Assembly (NCBI GenBank): GCA_001939145.1
Contig: LSRX01000303.1
Span: 259,399 to 323,398 of the forward strand
Direction of reading: 5' to 3'
DNA length: 64,000 nucleotides
Source: Symbiodinium microadriaticum
Lineage: Eukaryota; Sar; Dinophyceae; Suessiales; Symbiodiniaceae
Part shown: positions 48,787 through 59,065 of the stretch, piece by piece
Numbering within the stretch: the stretch's first letter is position 1
How the letters are laid out: each line of letters opens with the position of its first letter
The notes under the pieces: generated by a model
Told to the model about the DNA's origin: nothing
The model's database searches: none
The model's input: the letters and a program-made list of their open reading frames with translations, nothing else
Position numbers and translations under genes: made by a program

Positions 48787-49213
48787 CGCTGACGACTGGC
48801 ATCGCTGGCGCAGCGTCGCGTTCCGCCTGCTCCCTGGCAGCTGCCTCCCTTCGGAGTTTGGCTTGATAACTCTCCTTATCAGCCTCCCTCTGTCCGGCGG
48901 ACATCATACACCAGTCCTCGCTCGAGGTGTCAGGCGGCCGCTGCGAGCCCTTCTTGTTTCTAACCAACCTCACCCCATCAAAGTTATAACCCTTTGGCAC
49001 AGGAGTGCCATCAGGCATCACCGACGGGTCGTGAGGCCGTGGAGGTGGTTTCGCAACTTCTTTAGGTTTTGGTCTAGCGGCCTCGGCTTTAGCCAGGCTG
49101 GTCGCATCAGAAGAAAACTCTTTTGGGTCCTTATCACCTGGAGGCTTGTCACCATCGGGGACAGGAACGACTTCAGAGGAGGCTTTTCTTATCTTAGCCA
49201 ACTCTTCATACAA
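48770..49213 (-). pseudogene. Integrase-RT linker region
   Basis: A 147-codon open segment is rich in Lys, Pro, Glu and Ala, with a KPPPRPHDPSVMPDGTPVPKG stretch and an Ala/Glu/Arg-rich predicted helix at its end. This is the usual low-complexity spacer between integrase and reverse transcriptase in copia elements. It overlaps the end of the integrase frame by 25 bp in another frame and is broken from RT by the 16-bp duplication. Confidence 0.6.
48775..48806. repeat. 16-bp tandem duplication between linker and RT
   Basis: GACGACTGGCATCGCT occurs twice in a row (48775-48790 and 48791-48806). On the minus strand each copy encodes MPVV in a different frame, so it separates the linker from RT by a frameshift. 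Confidence 0.95.
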
Positions 49214-50579
49214 GTCAATCCCGCTATCAAAGATGTCATCAAGATCTGGGGAATCGGGCGCATCCTCAACCTGGCTGAAAGCCTTGGCGACCTACATCCT
49301 GCACAAAACAGTTCTGCATGATCATCAAGATTCGGAGGGCGTCTGTCTAAATCCTCAGAATCCAAGAGAGGAAAGACGACATCCCCGATGGGAAGCTCCA
49401 TGCGCTTTGCCCTCACGACTTTGAGGTCGTCATTTTCTATGGCATCACGGCTACCCTTTAAGGGAGCTACAAGGTACTCCTGTCTCCAAATGAAACCAGG
49501 CTGCGCGTGATACCCTAGAAAGATACCGCCCTCGCCTTTGGGGGCAAACTTTGAAGCATCGGTTACATTCTGTTTGGGATTATTCCAGAAAAGCACCTTA
49601 GCGCCAAAAGGGACAATCCTCCCACTGAAGTTCTCCCCAAAACGCTCGGTCCAGGGGATCTGACCAGTGTCAAAACGCTTTGAAAGATTAAGGGCCATCG
49701 CATGAAGTTGTGCGGCATAGGGCCACAACTTTTCCGAGAGGCCTGACTGAGTAAGGTTGGCTCTCGTCCCCTCAAGAATGGTCCTAATGTCTCGCTCAAC
49801 AACACTCTTGCTTTCGTCAGCGTAGGGACGTGACGTGTTGTGGCGAATCCTGAACTTCTTGGTTGCATCCTCAAGCTCAGGAGCATTGTCGGAATAAATA
49901 ATCCCAACATCATCTTCGACCTGCAAGAAATGAAGAAGGTTTTCGTAGACCTGTTCTCCGTCCTTTGTGCTGAAGGGGTACACATACCGAAAGTTAGTGT
50001 ACACATTGTGCTGGAGGGGTACACATACCGAAAGTTAGTGTACACATCATTCACCACCAAAGCAACCTTTTCGCCCTCAATTCCGAAGTCACGAAGATCG
50101 CGAGTAATGATGTGATCAATTGTCACGTGATCCCCGAACTTCTTCGCCATGATTGTTGAGGACCCCCCTCGCTTCCTGGCGTGCGGCGCGAGCATCTTGG
50201 CCTTTTGGCACACCTTGCAATAGGGGTTCTTCGGGCGATGAGTGAATTTGTGTTCAATGCTCTCGGCCTCCAGCTTGAGCTGGGCTGAATGCTTTTCATC
50301 CCTTGGTTCAGACTCAGCTTCAGCTTCGCTATCCGCCTCAGGTTCGGGGTCATCTTCGGGCCTTTTAAAGATCGTGATCGAGAGAACTGCCGGGTCCGGG
50401 AGTTTTCCAACTCGGTTCTCCAGCATCCTAATGTCAAGATCCTGTTCAAGTTCGGTCCACTTCTTTGTGAAGACCCAAGTTGTGCGAACAACGTGCTTTG
50501 GGTACCTGAAGGCTGGCGTTCGAAAGCTTTGGGGTGGTGCCCTACCAGCATTTGCGGAAACTTTGGGTGCGAAACCCAT
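49189..50579 (-). pseudogene. Integrase, split by a 41-bp duplication
   Basis: It would insert the element cDNA. Frame 50579-49563 carries an acidic linker (PEADSEAEAESEPRDEK), then HKFTHRPKNPYCKVCQKAK, a shortened HHCC zinc site with C-x2-C. The first catalytic Asp follows in TIDH (50115-50117). The frame is then displaced by a 41-bp tandem duplication. Frame 50004-49189 continues with YSDNAPE (second Asp, 49888-49890) and VVERD (Glu, 49795-49797), giving D-x30-E, then GYHAQPGFIW-type C-terminal sequence. All catalytic residues remain, but no single frame holds them. Confidence 0.85.
49965..50046. repeat. 41-bp tandem duplication inside integrase
   Basis: Copies 49965-50005 and 50006-50046 differ at one base (GCTGAAGGGG versus GCTGGAGGGG). 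Both encode the YTNFRYVYP region on the minus strand. The length shifts frame by two. Confidence 0.95.
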
Positions 50580-50709
50580 CCAGGCTTTGCTAGATAGCTT
50601 GCTTCGATACCTAGCGGCGGGTCCTTATCGAGCGCTGACTTGATTCCCGGGTCAAGGACCTTACCCGGCTCAGCTTTGTCCTCTTTGCTTTCTGCAGCTC
50701 CGACGTGCC

Positions 50710-51633
50710 TTAACAGGCCGCTGGCTTGGGAAAACCCTGATCCTCGGAAGCCCTTAGCACTGGGCCATTGATGGCCTTGTCACCTGTTGCGGGGCTTGCA
50801 ATCGCTTTTTCTCCGATTACAGGAACCCTGCCACGGAGCGTGCAGTAAAGCTTCTTGCCTTCTGGAGTCACGAAGTAGGGAGACTTACCGGCATGAACAT
50901 ACCGGAGGGGTGGATCGAGAACGTAGCATTCCAAAGTGCTTCCTAGCTCTGGCACATCAAGCTTCACGGATGTGTTACCCTGAACCGGCCCGTTGGCGGT
51001 GATCAGCGACACGGGGCGCGCAGCAGCGCCTATTGGGATGTCGGGGAAGTGAGCCTGTTTGTCGTTCTTGCTAATCAAGTCTTCCTCGCTCCCTGTGTCG
51101 GCAAGGAATTCCAGACCAGGGACTAGCCCTGCACAAGACGGTCGCACAGTCTTCTCGCAACTCTCGCACATCAATCCCTCTTCTTCGCATTCATACTGAC
51201 ATGCTGCTGGGATGTTGCGAACCATGCACTCGGCAACTCTCTCGAACTGTTTAGCCCAGACTATGGCCTTGGTAAGGTCCTGAGGATTCGGCCTCGGGCA
51301 ATCCCGGGCTGTAGGATACGATTGAGAGTAAACCCTCCAAAGATACGCATGCTTCCTCCTCTTTCCCTCAAACTCGACTGCAATCATTTGAACCTGGGTG
51401 TCAAAGCTGACTTTCGGGATCGGTCTCAAGAAGAAGATCGTTTTCCCTACCCACAGGTCGTCGGGCCTCTGAGGTACCTGTTGCCTCCAATCAAACTGTT
51501 TGTGAGCAACATACGGTGCGACGGGGAGGACCCTCTCAACCTTCACCTGACTTCTAAGCTTCTTGGCATTGATTGGGCACGAATTGTCTGGGATGAACCA
51601 GTCCTTGCGATAGGTTCTGTGATGCCTGATCAA
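50710..51633 (-). pseudogene. Aspartic protease region of the copia polyprotein
   Basis: It would cleave the Gag-Pol polyprotein. A 307-codon segment contains LEFLADTGSEEDLIS, where Asp-Thr-Gly (codons 51099-51091, about residue 179) is the retropepsin active site. Before it lie four Cys residues (CQYECEEEGLMCESC) that could bind metal. After it comes a roughly 80-residue beta-rich stretch with VKLDVPELGSTLECYVLD, as expected for a retropepsin. The frame opens at a non-ATG codon, consistent with being internal to a polyprotein. It needs a frame change at both ends to join Gag and integrase. Confidence 0.8.
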
Positions 51634-51667
51634 CCTTCCACCCTTGAAATCAACCTCCCAAGAATGC

Positions 51668-52855
51668 TCAAGGTCGTTCTGAGGTCCTCGCTCGCGGTGC
51701 CGCTGCTGCGAAAGCGCAGGCTGCTGGCTGGCTTGTCGGGCTTCCCTTTAGATTTTGGTCTTGGGCTTCTTCCTCTGGGCCTTGCGGCTGGAGAGTTGGC
51801 CCTTGGGGATCCCGGATTTGGCGCAGCAGGTGCGGCCTCCGATTTCGGGGCTGGAGCAGATGGCTTCTCGACATCCTTGTGTTGAAACCTGCATTGGTCA
51901 CCTTTGGTGCGCGTTCCCAGCTTCCAGAACTTACAAGTCTTGTTAATCTTCTTTGGGGCACTCTGCCCACCAGGGGAAAGGGACCTCTTCTTGTGGAGGA
52001 ATGGGCAATTCTTGCCACGCTTGCATGTACCTTTGAGACAGTCGTAGCAGACACCTTTGGGACTCGGGGTTCGCGATTTGTTGGGGCTCTGTGACCTTCC
52101 TCTGCTCGGGCTTCTGGGTCCCGAACCTCTCGGGCTTTGCGACCTTTCACGGCCACCTCTGTGAGGGGGCTGGTAGATCGTGGAGAAGCGGCCGCCCCGT
52201 ACTTATCACCGTGGGAGCGTGCAATCCTATCACGATTCTTACGCTTCCTTTCACGAGTGAGCATCTCTCTAATCGAATTCTTTAGAAATGCATACGAGTG
52301 CTGTTCGCTTCCCTCTTTGGCCCGATCATAGATTTCGAGATCGTACTTCAACCTCTTAGACTGTCTAAGTTCCCTGAGGAAGATGTCGCGCACAGTGGTC
52401 TCGTCGGGCATGTGGCTGAGTCCCGACATTACGCTTTCCCAGTTCGACAGAAAAGTGCTCAAGTCATCATTGATGAGACGAACCTTAAGCAAATCCTCAA
52501 CCGAGTAAAGCGACCCCACTTCCTCATTGGTTTTGAAATACTGATCAAAGAGGTACAACACCTGCCTTCCCCTCACTGCCCTGTCCTTGGCTGCCTCAGT
52601 CTCTTTGAAGATGAGAATCTCACCGGCCAGTTCCCCTCGCGACACAGTGGTAAGAGCCTCCAAGAGCTTTGTGTCGAGCGTTAAGAACTTCCCTGGACTC
52701 CGTAGGCTATCGTGGGATGCGCCTGGCCGATAAACCTCAAGCACCCATTCGAAAGCTTCATCCGGACTGTCTGAGGCTGCTCTAATCTTTTCGCGGGCTG
52801 CTGTTTTCCAAGATCGGTAAGATTCTGGAGTGGGGAACTCCGGCAGCTTTATCAC
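51668..52855 (-). pseudogene. Gag core plus CCCH zinc fingers, frame-broken
   Basis: The first about 220 residues resemble a retrotransposon Gag core (helical, with SRGELAGEILIFKETEAAK and LREL-type helices), ending in a basic stretch (RERKRKNRDRIAR). The frame starts at a GTG overlapping the Gag-1 stop codon, one base back. Around 52100-52200 the coding signal moves to another frame. That frame encodes an RS-rich segment and a zinc finger with C-x7-C-x5-C-x3-H spacing (52049-51992). A second finger near 51935-51885 has Arg (codon CGC, 51911-51909) where the second Cys is expected. CCCH fingers replace the usual CCHC knuckle. Confidence 0.7.
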
Positions 52856-54018
52856 CGCGCTTCCTTCTTGACCTTCGGTTTCGAGTCCCCTTCGCCCTTG
52901 TTACCCTTAAGGTTTTCAAGGCTTTCGAGGATTGCTCTTTGGGTTTCAAGGAGCAGTTGGTTGCCTAGACTCGGCGCACCGTGTTCGGCCGCTGGATGGG
53001 CCGTCTCACCTGGTGGGACGAATCCTGGCGAGTCGTTGGGAGCTTGTTGTTGTTGTTGTTGTTGTTGTTGTTGCGGGGGAACATGCGCTGTTGTGGCTGC
53101 TTGGGGGTTCATCTCTTTGAACAGTTCCCTTGCACTTGTAGGGATGACTGTTGGCATTGAGAACAAGGGTGCCTTGGGAGCCGACGGAAGGGGGCTGGAC
53201 TGCTGAGGCCCTGGCATGTTCGAGGCCTGACTCGGCTGACCCTTTGGGGTAGCTGTATCAAACCCTTGCAAGCTCGTCCCAAGAGCCCTTTCAGCAGATT
53301 CCAACCTTTCCTGAAGCTCGTCATTCTGCTCCTGAAGTTCAAGAACAGTCACCCTGTGCTCTTCTCGTGCCCTTAGCCGATACTGTTCAAAGTTAGCCTG
53401 AAACTGTTGCACCAGTTCTTGTTGCGACTCCTGCGTCGCATTAGCATTAGAGGCTTCTTCTTGCAACCTTTGTGCAAACGCATTCTCCCGCATTTGTACA
53501 TCAAGTGCGTCAGTAACTCTTGACTGTTGTAGTTCCTCAAGTTCCTTTCGGAGTCTGGAATCGGAAGCAGTGTAAGTCCTTTGGGATGACACCAGCTCTG
53601 CTAGCAGCATTTGTTCACGTTTTGCAGCTTGGCTTTCGCATGTTGCGATGATGTTTTCAAGGTTACCTACTTTCTGCAAATGAACATGTTCTGCACGCTG
53701 CTCGATGTCGGCAAGGCTGTGTTCTGCTGCCTGCTCTACAGACTCTAGGGCTGCTCGGTGGACAGTTTCGGCACGGGCCTCAAGTTCCAGGACTTCGGAT
53801 CTAACCTGTGTTAGGTTGAACTCAAAGCGTTGTGGAGCGTACACGTTGTACTGCTGGAAGATATTATGAACTCCGCTACCACTGCTAGGGTCCTGGCCAC
53901 TGAGGAGCGGGCCACTGCTAGGGATGTTCAGCGCTGGAACAACGGGGCTCAACACTGCCCCTGCGCGGCCTCCCATATGTGGGGGCTGAAGTGCGTTCTG
54001 TCGTTGTTCCTCCGTCAT
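52852..54018 (-). CDS. Gag-like coiled-coil ORF (first ORF of the retroelement)
   Basis: It is a candidate structural protein. The ATG at 54018 gives 388 codons; the frame is open further upstream (to 54108) but without an ATG. Residues about 70-250 form a long charged heptad-rich region (ELEARAETVH, LQEQNDELQERLESAERAL) predicted as coiled coil. A Pro/Ser-rich stretch follows, then a ten-Gln tract (CAA codons, 53075-53046) and a basic end (KPKVKKEAR). It ends TGA, overlapping the start of the next open frame, which lies in -1. This arrangement would allow -1 frameshifting, but I see no canonical slippery heptamer. This ORF is the only intact one of the element. Confidence 0.7.
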   Translation of the reverse strand: MTEEQRQNALQPPHMGGRAGAVLSPVVPALNIPSSGPLLSGQDPSSGSGVHNIFQQYNVYAPQRFEFNLTQVRSEVLELEARAETVHRAALESVEQAAEHSLADIEQRAEHVHLQKVGNLENIIATCESQAAKREQMLLAELVSSQRTYTASDSRLRKELEELQQSRVTDALDVQMRENAFAQRLQEEASNANATQESQQELVQQFQANFEQYRLRAREEHRVTVLELQEQNDELQERLESAERALGTSLQGFDTATPKGQPSQASNMPGPQQSSPLPSAPKAPLFSMPTVIPTSARELFKEMNPQAATTAHVPPQQQQQQQQQQAPNDSPGFVPPGETAHPAAEHGAPSLGNQLLLETQRAILESLENLKGNKGEGDSKPKVKKEAR

Positions 54019-54213
54019 TGATCTGAAAGATATATCGGTAACCGAGGATCTGTCAGATAATAACTCGACGGAACTTATGCACTGATTGTCCCACTTGTAC
54101 TGTACCAAATACCGAGCCGGCTATACGGCTGATAACCTATAGAACCAAATAGGAACACCACATAGTGGCACACGCACTGATGTAATATAGTATACCCGTC
54201 CAAGTGTTGGTTA

Positions 54214-54224
54214 GCTGGATACCA
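54214..54224 (-). promoter_or_regulatory. Possible primer-binding site
   Basis: On the minus strand the bases TGGTATCCAGC follow a CA dinucleotide. They resemble TGGTATCAGAGC, the initiator-tRNA-Met-complementary site used by many copia elements, and lie 196 bp before the Gag ATG. Seven leading bases match and the rest are imperfect. If it is real, a 5-prime LTR would end at 54225, but no matching second LTR was found. Confidence 0.3.
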
Positions 54225-54316
54225 TGGCATGCATTCACACTCTTTTCTAACCAGAGCACTATGTGCAGCAGTCACATGCAACGAATGATTAAATACACGT
54301 GCCATTTCAACAAACT

Positions 54317-54455
54317 TCTACTTGTTTCTGATCCAATACGAACACTTTCATTGTATATGAAACACCCAGTACGGGTAGCACCGTCTAACACAAGCTGCTC
54401 CGAGGACCCTAAGCCCGAAAACTTAAACCCTCACTTCCCAAACCCCAAACCGATC
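54317..54455. repeat. Right inverted-repeat arm (unique part, about 140 bp)
   Basis: It is the inverted counterpart of 43447-43586 and reads on the plus strand as the left arm reads on the minus. It preserves the same LSLYMKHP and APSNTSCSEDPKPENLNP peptide sense. It lies about 0.3 kb upstream of the Gag ATG and passes directly into the right GGTC array. Confidence 0.9.
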
Positions 54456-56215
54456 ACCCTGTTCAGGTTGGTCCCGTCGCCCGGTCAGTTCGTCCATTCA
54501 GGCCAGGACATCGACGAGGCCCGGTTGACCGAGTTCGGTTGGCCCGGTCACCCCGTCAGTTCGTCCGATCACCCGTGCAGGTTGGTCCGGCCACCCCGTC
54601 AGTTCGTCCGTTCAGACCGGAAAAGATCAGGCCTGTCGGGTCGGCCCGGTGACCTGGTCAGTTCGTCCGATCACCCGTTGAGGTTGACCCCATCAGTTCG
54701 TGCGTTGAGATCGGGAACCCGTTCAGATCGCCCGGTCACCCGTTCAGGTTGGTCCGGTCGCCCGGTCAGTGCGTCCGTTCAGAATCCACAGGTCGGCCCG
54801 GTCACCGCTCCGCTCGGCCCGGTCACCCGTCAGTTCGCCCGGTCGCCCGTTCAGGTTGGTCCCGTCGCTCGGTCATTTGGTCCGTTCAGACCGGCGAATC
54901 GACCGGGCCCGGTTGACTGGGTCTGGTCGGTCGCCCAGTCGGTAGTTCATCCGGTCACTCGGTCATTTTGTCCGTTCACACCGAAAATCGACCGGCGGCC
55001 TGGTTGACCGGGTCCGGTCGGCCCGGTCGCCCGGTCGGCTCGGTCACCCCGGTCGCCCGTTCAGGTTGGTCCGGTCGCCCGGTCAGTTTGTCCGTTCAGA
55101 CCGGGGAAACGACCAGGCCGGGTTGACCGGGTCCGGTCGGCCCGGTCGCCCGGTCAGTTCGTCCGGTCCGGTCGGCTCGGTCACCCCGCTCGCCCGTTCA
55201 GGTTGGTCCGGTCGCCCGGTCATCAGATCGGGGATCGAGCAGGCCCGGTTGACCAGGTCCGGTCGCCCGGTCAGTTCCGGTCGGCCCGGTCGCCCGTTCA
55301 GGTTGGTCCGGTCGCCCGGTCAGTTTGTCCGTTCAGACCGGGGAATCGACCAGGCCCGGTTGACCAGGTCCGGTCGGCCCGGTCGCCCGCTCAGTTCCGG
55401 TCGGCCCGGTCGCCCGTTCAGGTTGGTCCGGTCGCCCGGTCAGTTTGTCCGTTCAGACCGGGGAATCGACCAGGCCCGGTTGACCAGGTCCGGTCGGCCC
55501 GGTCGCCCGCTCAGTTCCGGTCGGCCCGGTCGCCCGTTCAGGTTGGTCCGGTCGCCCGGTCAGTTTGTCCGTTCAGACCGCGGAATCGACCAGGCCCGGT
55601 TGACCAGGTCCGGTCGGCTTGGTCACCCGGTCAGTTCGCCCGGTCACCCGTTCAGGTTGGTCCAGTCGCCCGGTCAGTTCGTCCGTTCAGACCGGGGAAT
55701 CGAACAGGCCCGGTTGACCAGGTCCGGTCGGCCCGGTCGCCCGCTCAGTTCCGGTCGGCCCGGTCGCCCGTTCAGGTTGGTCCGGTCGCCCGGTCAGTTT
55801 GTCCGTTCAGACCGCGGAATCGACCAGGCCCGGTTGACCAGGTCCGGTCGGCTTGGTCACCCGGTCAGTTCGCCCGGTCACCCGTTCAGGTTGGTCCAGT
55901 CGCCCGGTCAGTTCGTCCGTTCAGACCGGGGAATCGAACAGGCCCGGTTGACCAGGTCCGGTCGGCCCGGTCGCCCGCTCAGTTCCGGTCGGCCCGGTCG
56001 CCCGTTCAGGTTGGTCCGGTCGCCCGGTCAGTTTGTCCGTTCAGACCGCGGAATCGACCAGGCCCGGTTGACCAGGTCCGGTCGGCTTGGTCACCCGGTC
56101 AGTTCGCCCGGTCACCCGTTCAGGTTGGTCCAGTCGCCCGGTCAGTTCGTCCGTTCAGACCGGGGAATCGAACAGGCCCGGTTGACCAGGTCCGGTCGGC
56201 CCGGTCACCCGGTCA
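54456..56215 (+). repeat. Right GGTC-rich minisatellite array with 234-bp higher-order unit
   Basis: The outer part is highly regular. Monomers starting CAGTTTGTCCGTTCAGACCG recur at 55321, 55441 and 55561 (120 bp apart). Alternating steps of 114 and 120 bp then follow (starts 55675, 55795, 55909, 56029, 56143), a 234-bp dimeric unit. The inner part (54456-55250) is diverged. Because 114 and 120 are multiples of three and the words lack stops, two plus-strand frames stay open for 393 and 358 codons. Confidence 0.9.
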
Positions 56216-58101
56216 CGTTCAGTCACTGCAATACGACACCTTTCTGAATACTAGGATATATACTATAAATATCCTGTGATATGCTATAATAGCATGCAGA
56301 CTAGACTACATTATCCTATAATGTGTCCTGTGACACCCTTGGGAGAATCAGGGTGTTCGGAAGACATGTCTGGACAACCTTAAGCCTTACAGGGCCCCAG
56401 TCCAGCATGTACAAACACCAAGAAGGACATAAGGCCAGGTGGGCTTTCCCCGTGCCTATTCCTGGTTACATGACATATACGGTTTCTGTTGGCCCTACCT
56501 ATCTATGAGGCCATTTCAAACACTCCAATGTCAACGAGTCAACGGCTAAAGAAGGTCACCCGTACCAAAGGCCACTACCGAGACTCATCCCTACGAAGCC
56601 TTTCACTTTCAAACCTACCCAACCCTTAAACCACATCTTCGACAACTCCAACCCAAACCCTAAAGTCTGCCTATGACCCTTCCACAACACACAAACAAAT
56701 CTCGTCCTCGGGTAGCGCCTCCGATTTCTCGATGTAAGGGACCGCATGCCACTGCCAGTTACTGAGGGACAAGATGTCCTCAATGTCGGGCAGCTAAACA
56801 CCGTTTGTTGAGTCACGCCCCTTAAGCCGACACCCTTCAGCCCTAAACCTCTTATTTAATCCTTGAGTCCCGATATAAACCCTTAACCATACACCCTAAC
56901 AGGAATAAATGGCTTCTCGGAGAGGAGTGAAGGTTCTGCTTTGAGGACAATCGGGGACGGCTAATTGTTAAGGAATCGCATCCCTCGCAAATTTACAGAG
57001 TCGTATATACATCAGGTACCATATTCTGATACTATCAGCATAGAAGGTTAGGAGTGGAGCACGGAAGAGTAGTACTGGTTAAGGCTCCTACATATTTCGC
57101 ACTTTGCCTCTCTTTAAAACCCAGTCATACCCAGTCCCTAAACCAAGAGACTTTTTAATCAAGAAGCCATGTTTGCCAGGCTCTCCGTGCAGTGCTGCGT
57201 ATGACCGCCAAATACCTGGGCCAGAAGCTCACATTTAGGTGCCTTCAGTTCAAGTACTTGGGGCCTTGCAGCGGGATGTTTTCCCACCTGCCCAAGGGGC
57301 TGTGGGATTTGGGGGTTTTGTCATTTTGCTAAGACCGCTAAGCAGGATCAAGGGACTTAGCACGCTTAGCCTAATTTAGATTGCAGTACCAATATGCTTC
57401 CTGGCAGCCTACTAACAACGTCCCCGGATCTGACGACGTCCGTGGATCTTCCAAGTTTACCCAGCAGAAAGATTAGAAAGAGTCGGCAGTTGGAGCAACA
57501 GCTGGAAGTTGTAATTAGAACATCAGGAACCCACTTTGAACGAGCTCGATACCCCCCCCCCCCGCCAAAGTCAAGTCAGTAGTTCCTCCTTAGACAAATT
57601 AGGGCTTGATATTGATATTTAGGGTAGGTTGATTACGCAATGTACTAGGTATCCGTGCCAGGTGAGCCCCGGGCCCCGAACAGAAGAGGAATCCAGCAAA
57701 GAAGATCCACTAAACCTCATAACAGCCTACCAATATTGACTCCGACATTAAGGCCACAACAGACCAAAGGAACGGAAGGAGCCTATTTTGAAGCTGAAAG
57801 GCCGGTCCATCAGGGAGTACGGAAACCCTGTCCAGGCATAGCTTAAGGTTTAGCCCCAAGCCCTACCGAAAAAACGTCGGCTAGGTCATTGAGAAGTCGC
57901 AAGAAGATGATTGGCAATCTTAACCCTTAGGGCACCTCACTAGAGCCGTAATGAGCGTACAATGTACTCCAAAATCCGATTCCTAATTCAGAAGGAAGAC
58001 CCTAAATATGACAGGCAGCGGCGACACAGCCTTCGGGATACTCCGCGCCTGCCAGCCTGTGAGTTCGCTGTCGGGGTATATGCTGTGAAAAGAGACCGGT
58101 A
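56216..58101. other. Gene-poor stretch, 1.9 kb
   Basis: No supported gene. A short C homopolymer lies near 57552-57562. Confidence 0.4.
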
Positions 58102-58246
58102 GATATAGATATATATATATATACATATTATATATATATATATATTATTTATATATATTATGTATGTATGTATATATATATATATATATATNATATATAT
58201 ATACATATTATATATATATATATATTATTTATATATATTATGTATG

Positions 58247-58283
<37 letters not shown>
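58102..58283. repeat. TA-rich microsatellite, duplicated about an N
   Basis: TA and TATG repeats. The 70 bases 58121-58190 are repeated exactly at 58201-58270, and a single N sits between them at 58192. Confidence 0.95.
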
Positions 58284-58285
<2 letters not shown>

Positions 58286-59065
58286 ATGGATTGTAAGCGA
58301 CGAACGAATTAAAGCTGAGATGCTAAAACATTTGTTAAGGTGAGCAGTGAAGCTTTGTGTGCTGACACTGATACGTCACTAATAGTCATATCAGCTGGCC
58401 GACCCCTAAACCAGGGATGCACGCCCTCAACTTTCAACTTTCGGACTTTTCGGTGAAGTTGAGGTATCTTCCAAAACTCCCTGCGCAATCTGCAACATTC
58501 CTTGAAAAACGGTGGGTGGCTCTCGTCGGGGGGACTCATTGGCTTTCGGCATAATATTTATGCTTAGCAGGAACCTCTTTGATGAAGAAACATTCTTTCA
58601 CCTTCACCCTTAAGCCCTAAGGCGAACGGGGGCCCAGAATTCCCCTCCATCTCCCTTATCGAAGCCTTATAGCCTTTATCCCTGAACCCTCGGTACTTAA
58701 AAAGAGCTGCGGACCTGTGAAACTAGGGTGTGTGCACGTGCCCAAACTGGGGTAGCAGTGCTTCCTGACTGCAAAACCTAAACCATAATCCAAAATACCG
58801 AACCCTTCCCCAAATTTTGGGGTCCAGAAGTCGGGTTGAAGGTTCACGGCACCTCGCGGGGATGAAAGTGGCCGAGTGCGCACAGCGTGGCAGGGGCTGC
58901 TCGCGCAGCTCCCCTGGAAGACACAGCAACGGGCTGTGGTGGCTGGTTACAACATTGCATTTGTGTTTGTTTGACGCCTCTTATCCAAAAGAAGGCTTGT
59001 GTCAAAAAGAGACCCTGTAAAAGGGAATTCCAGACGTCTTAATTAAGTACCTTGGAAATGCTTCT
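58284..59065. other. Gene-poor stretch
   Basis: Short unrecognised frames only. Confidence 0.4.

Larger units (their letters stand above)
42495..56215 (-). mobile_element. Composite Ty1/copia-like retroelement with inverted minisatellite arms
   Basis: On the minus strand, Gag, protease, integrase, reverse transcriptase and RNase H segments follow one another from 54018 down to 46240. Integrase before RT is the copia order. Two further putative domains follow to 43455. The coding block is flanked on both sides by the same 140-bp sequence and GGTC minisatellite in inverted orientation, and I find no direct long terminal repeats. Many frame breaks show this copy is dead. Outer limits are set by where the arrays stop. 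Whether the arms belong to the element, or the right arm is the 3-prime end of a second, truncated copy on the plus strand, cannot be decided from this window. Confidence 0.8.

Noticed and set aside
48530..49321. 263-codon plus-strand open frame opposite the integrase-RT linker
   Set aside because: It is a shadow of the minus-strand copia coding region, which carries the recognisable motifs.
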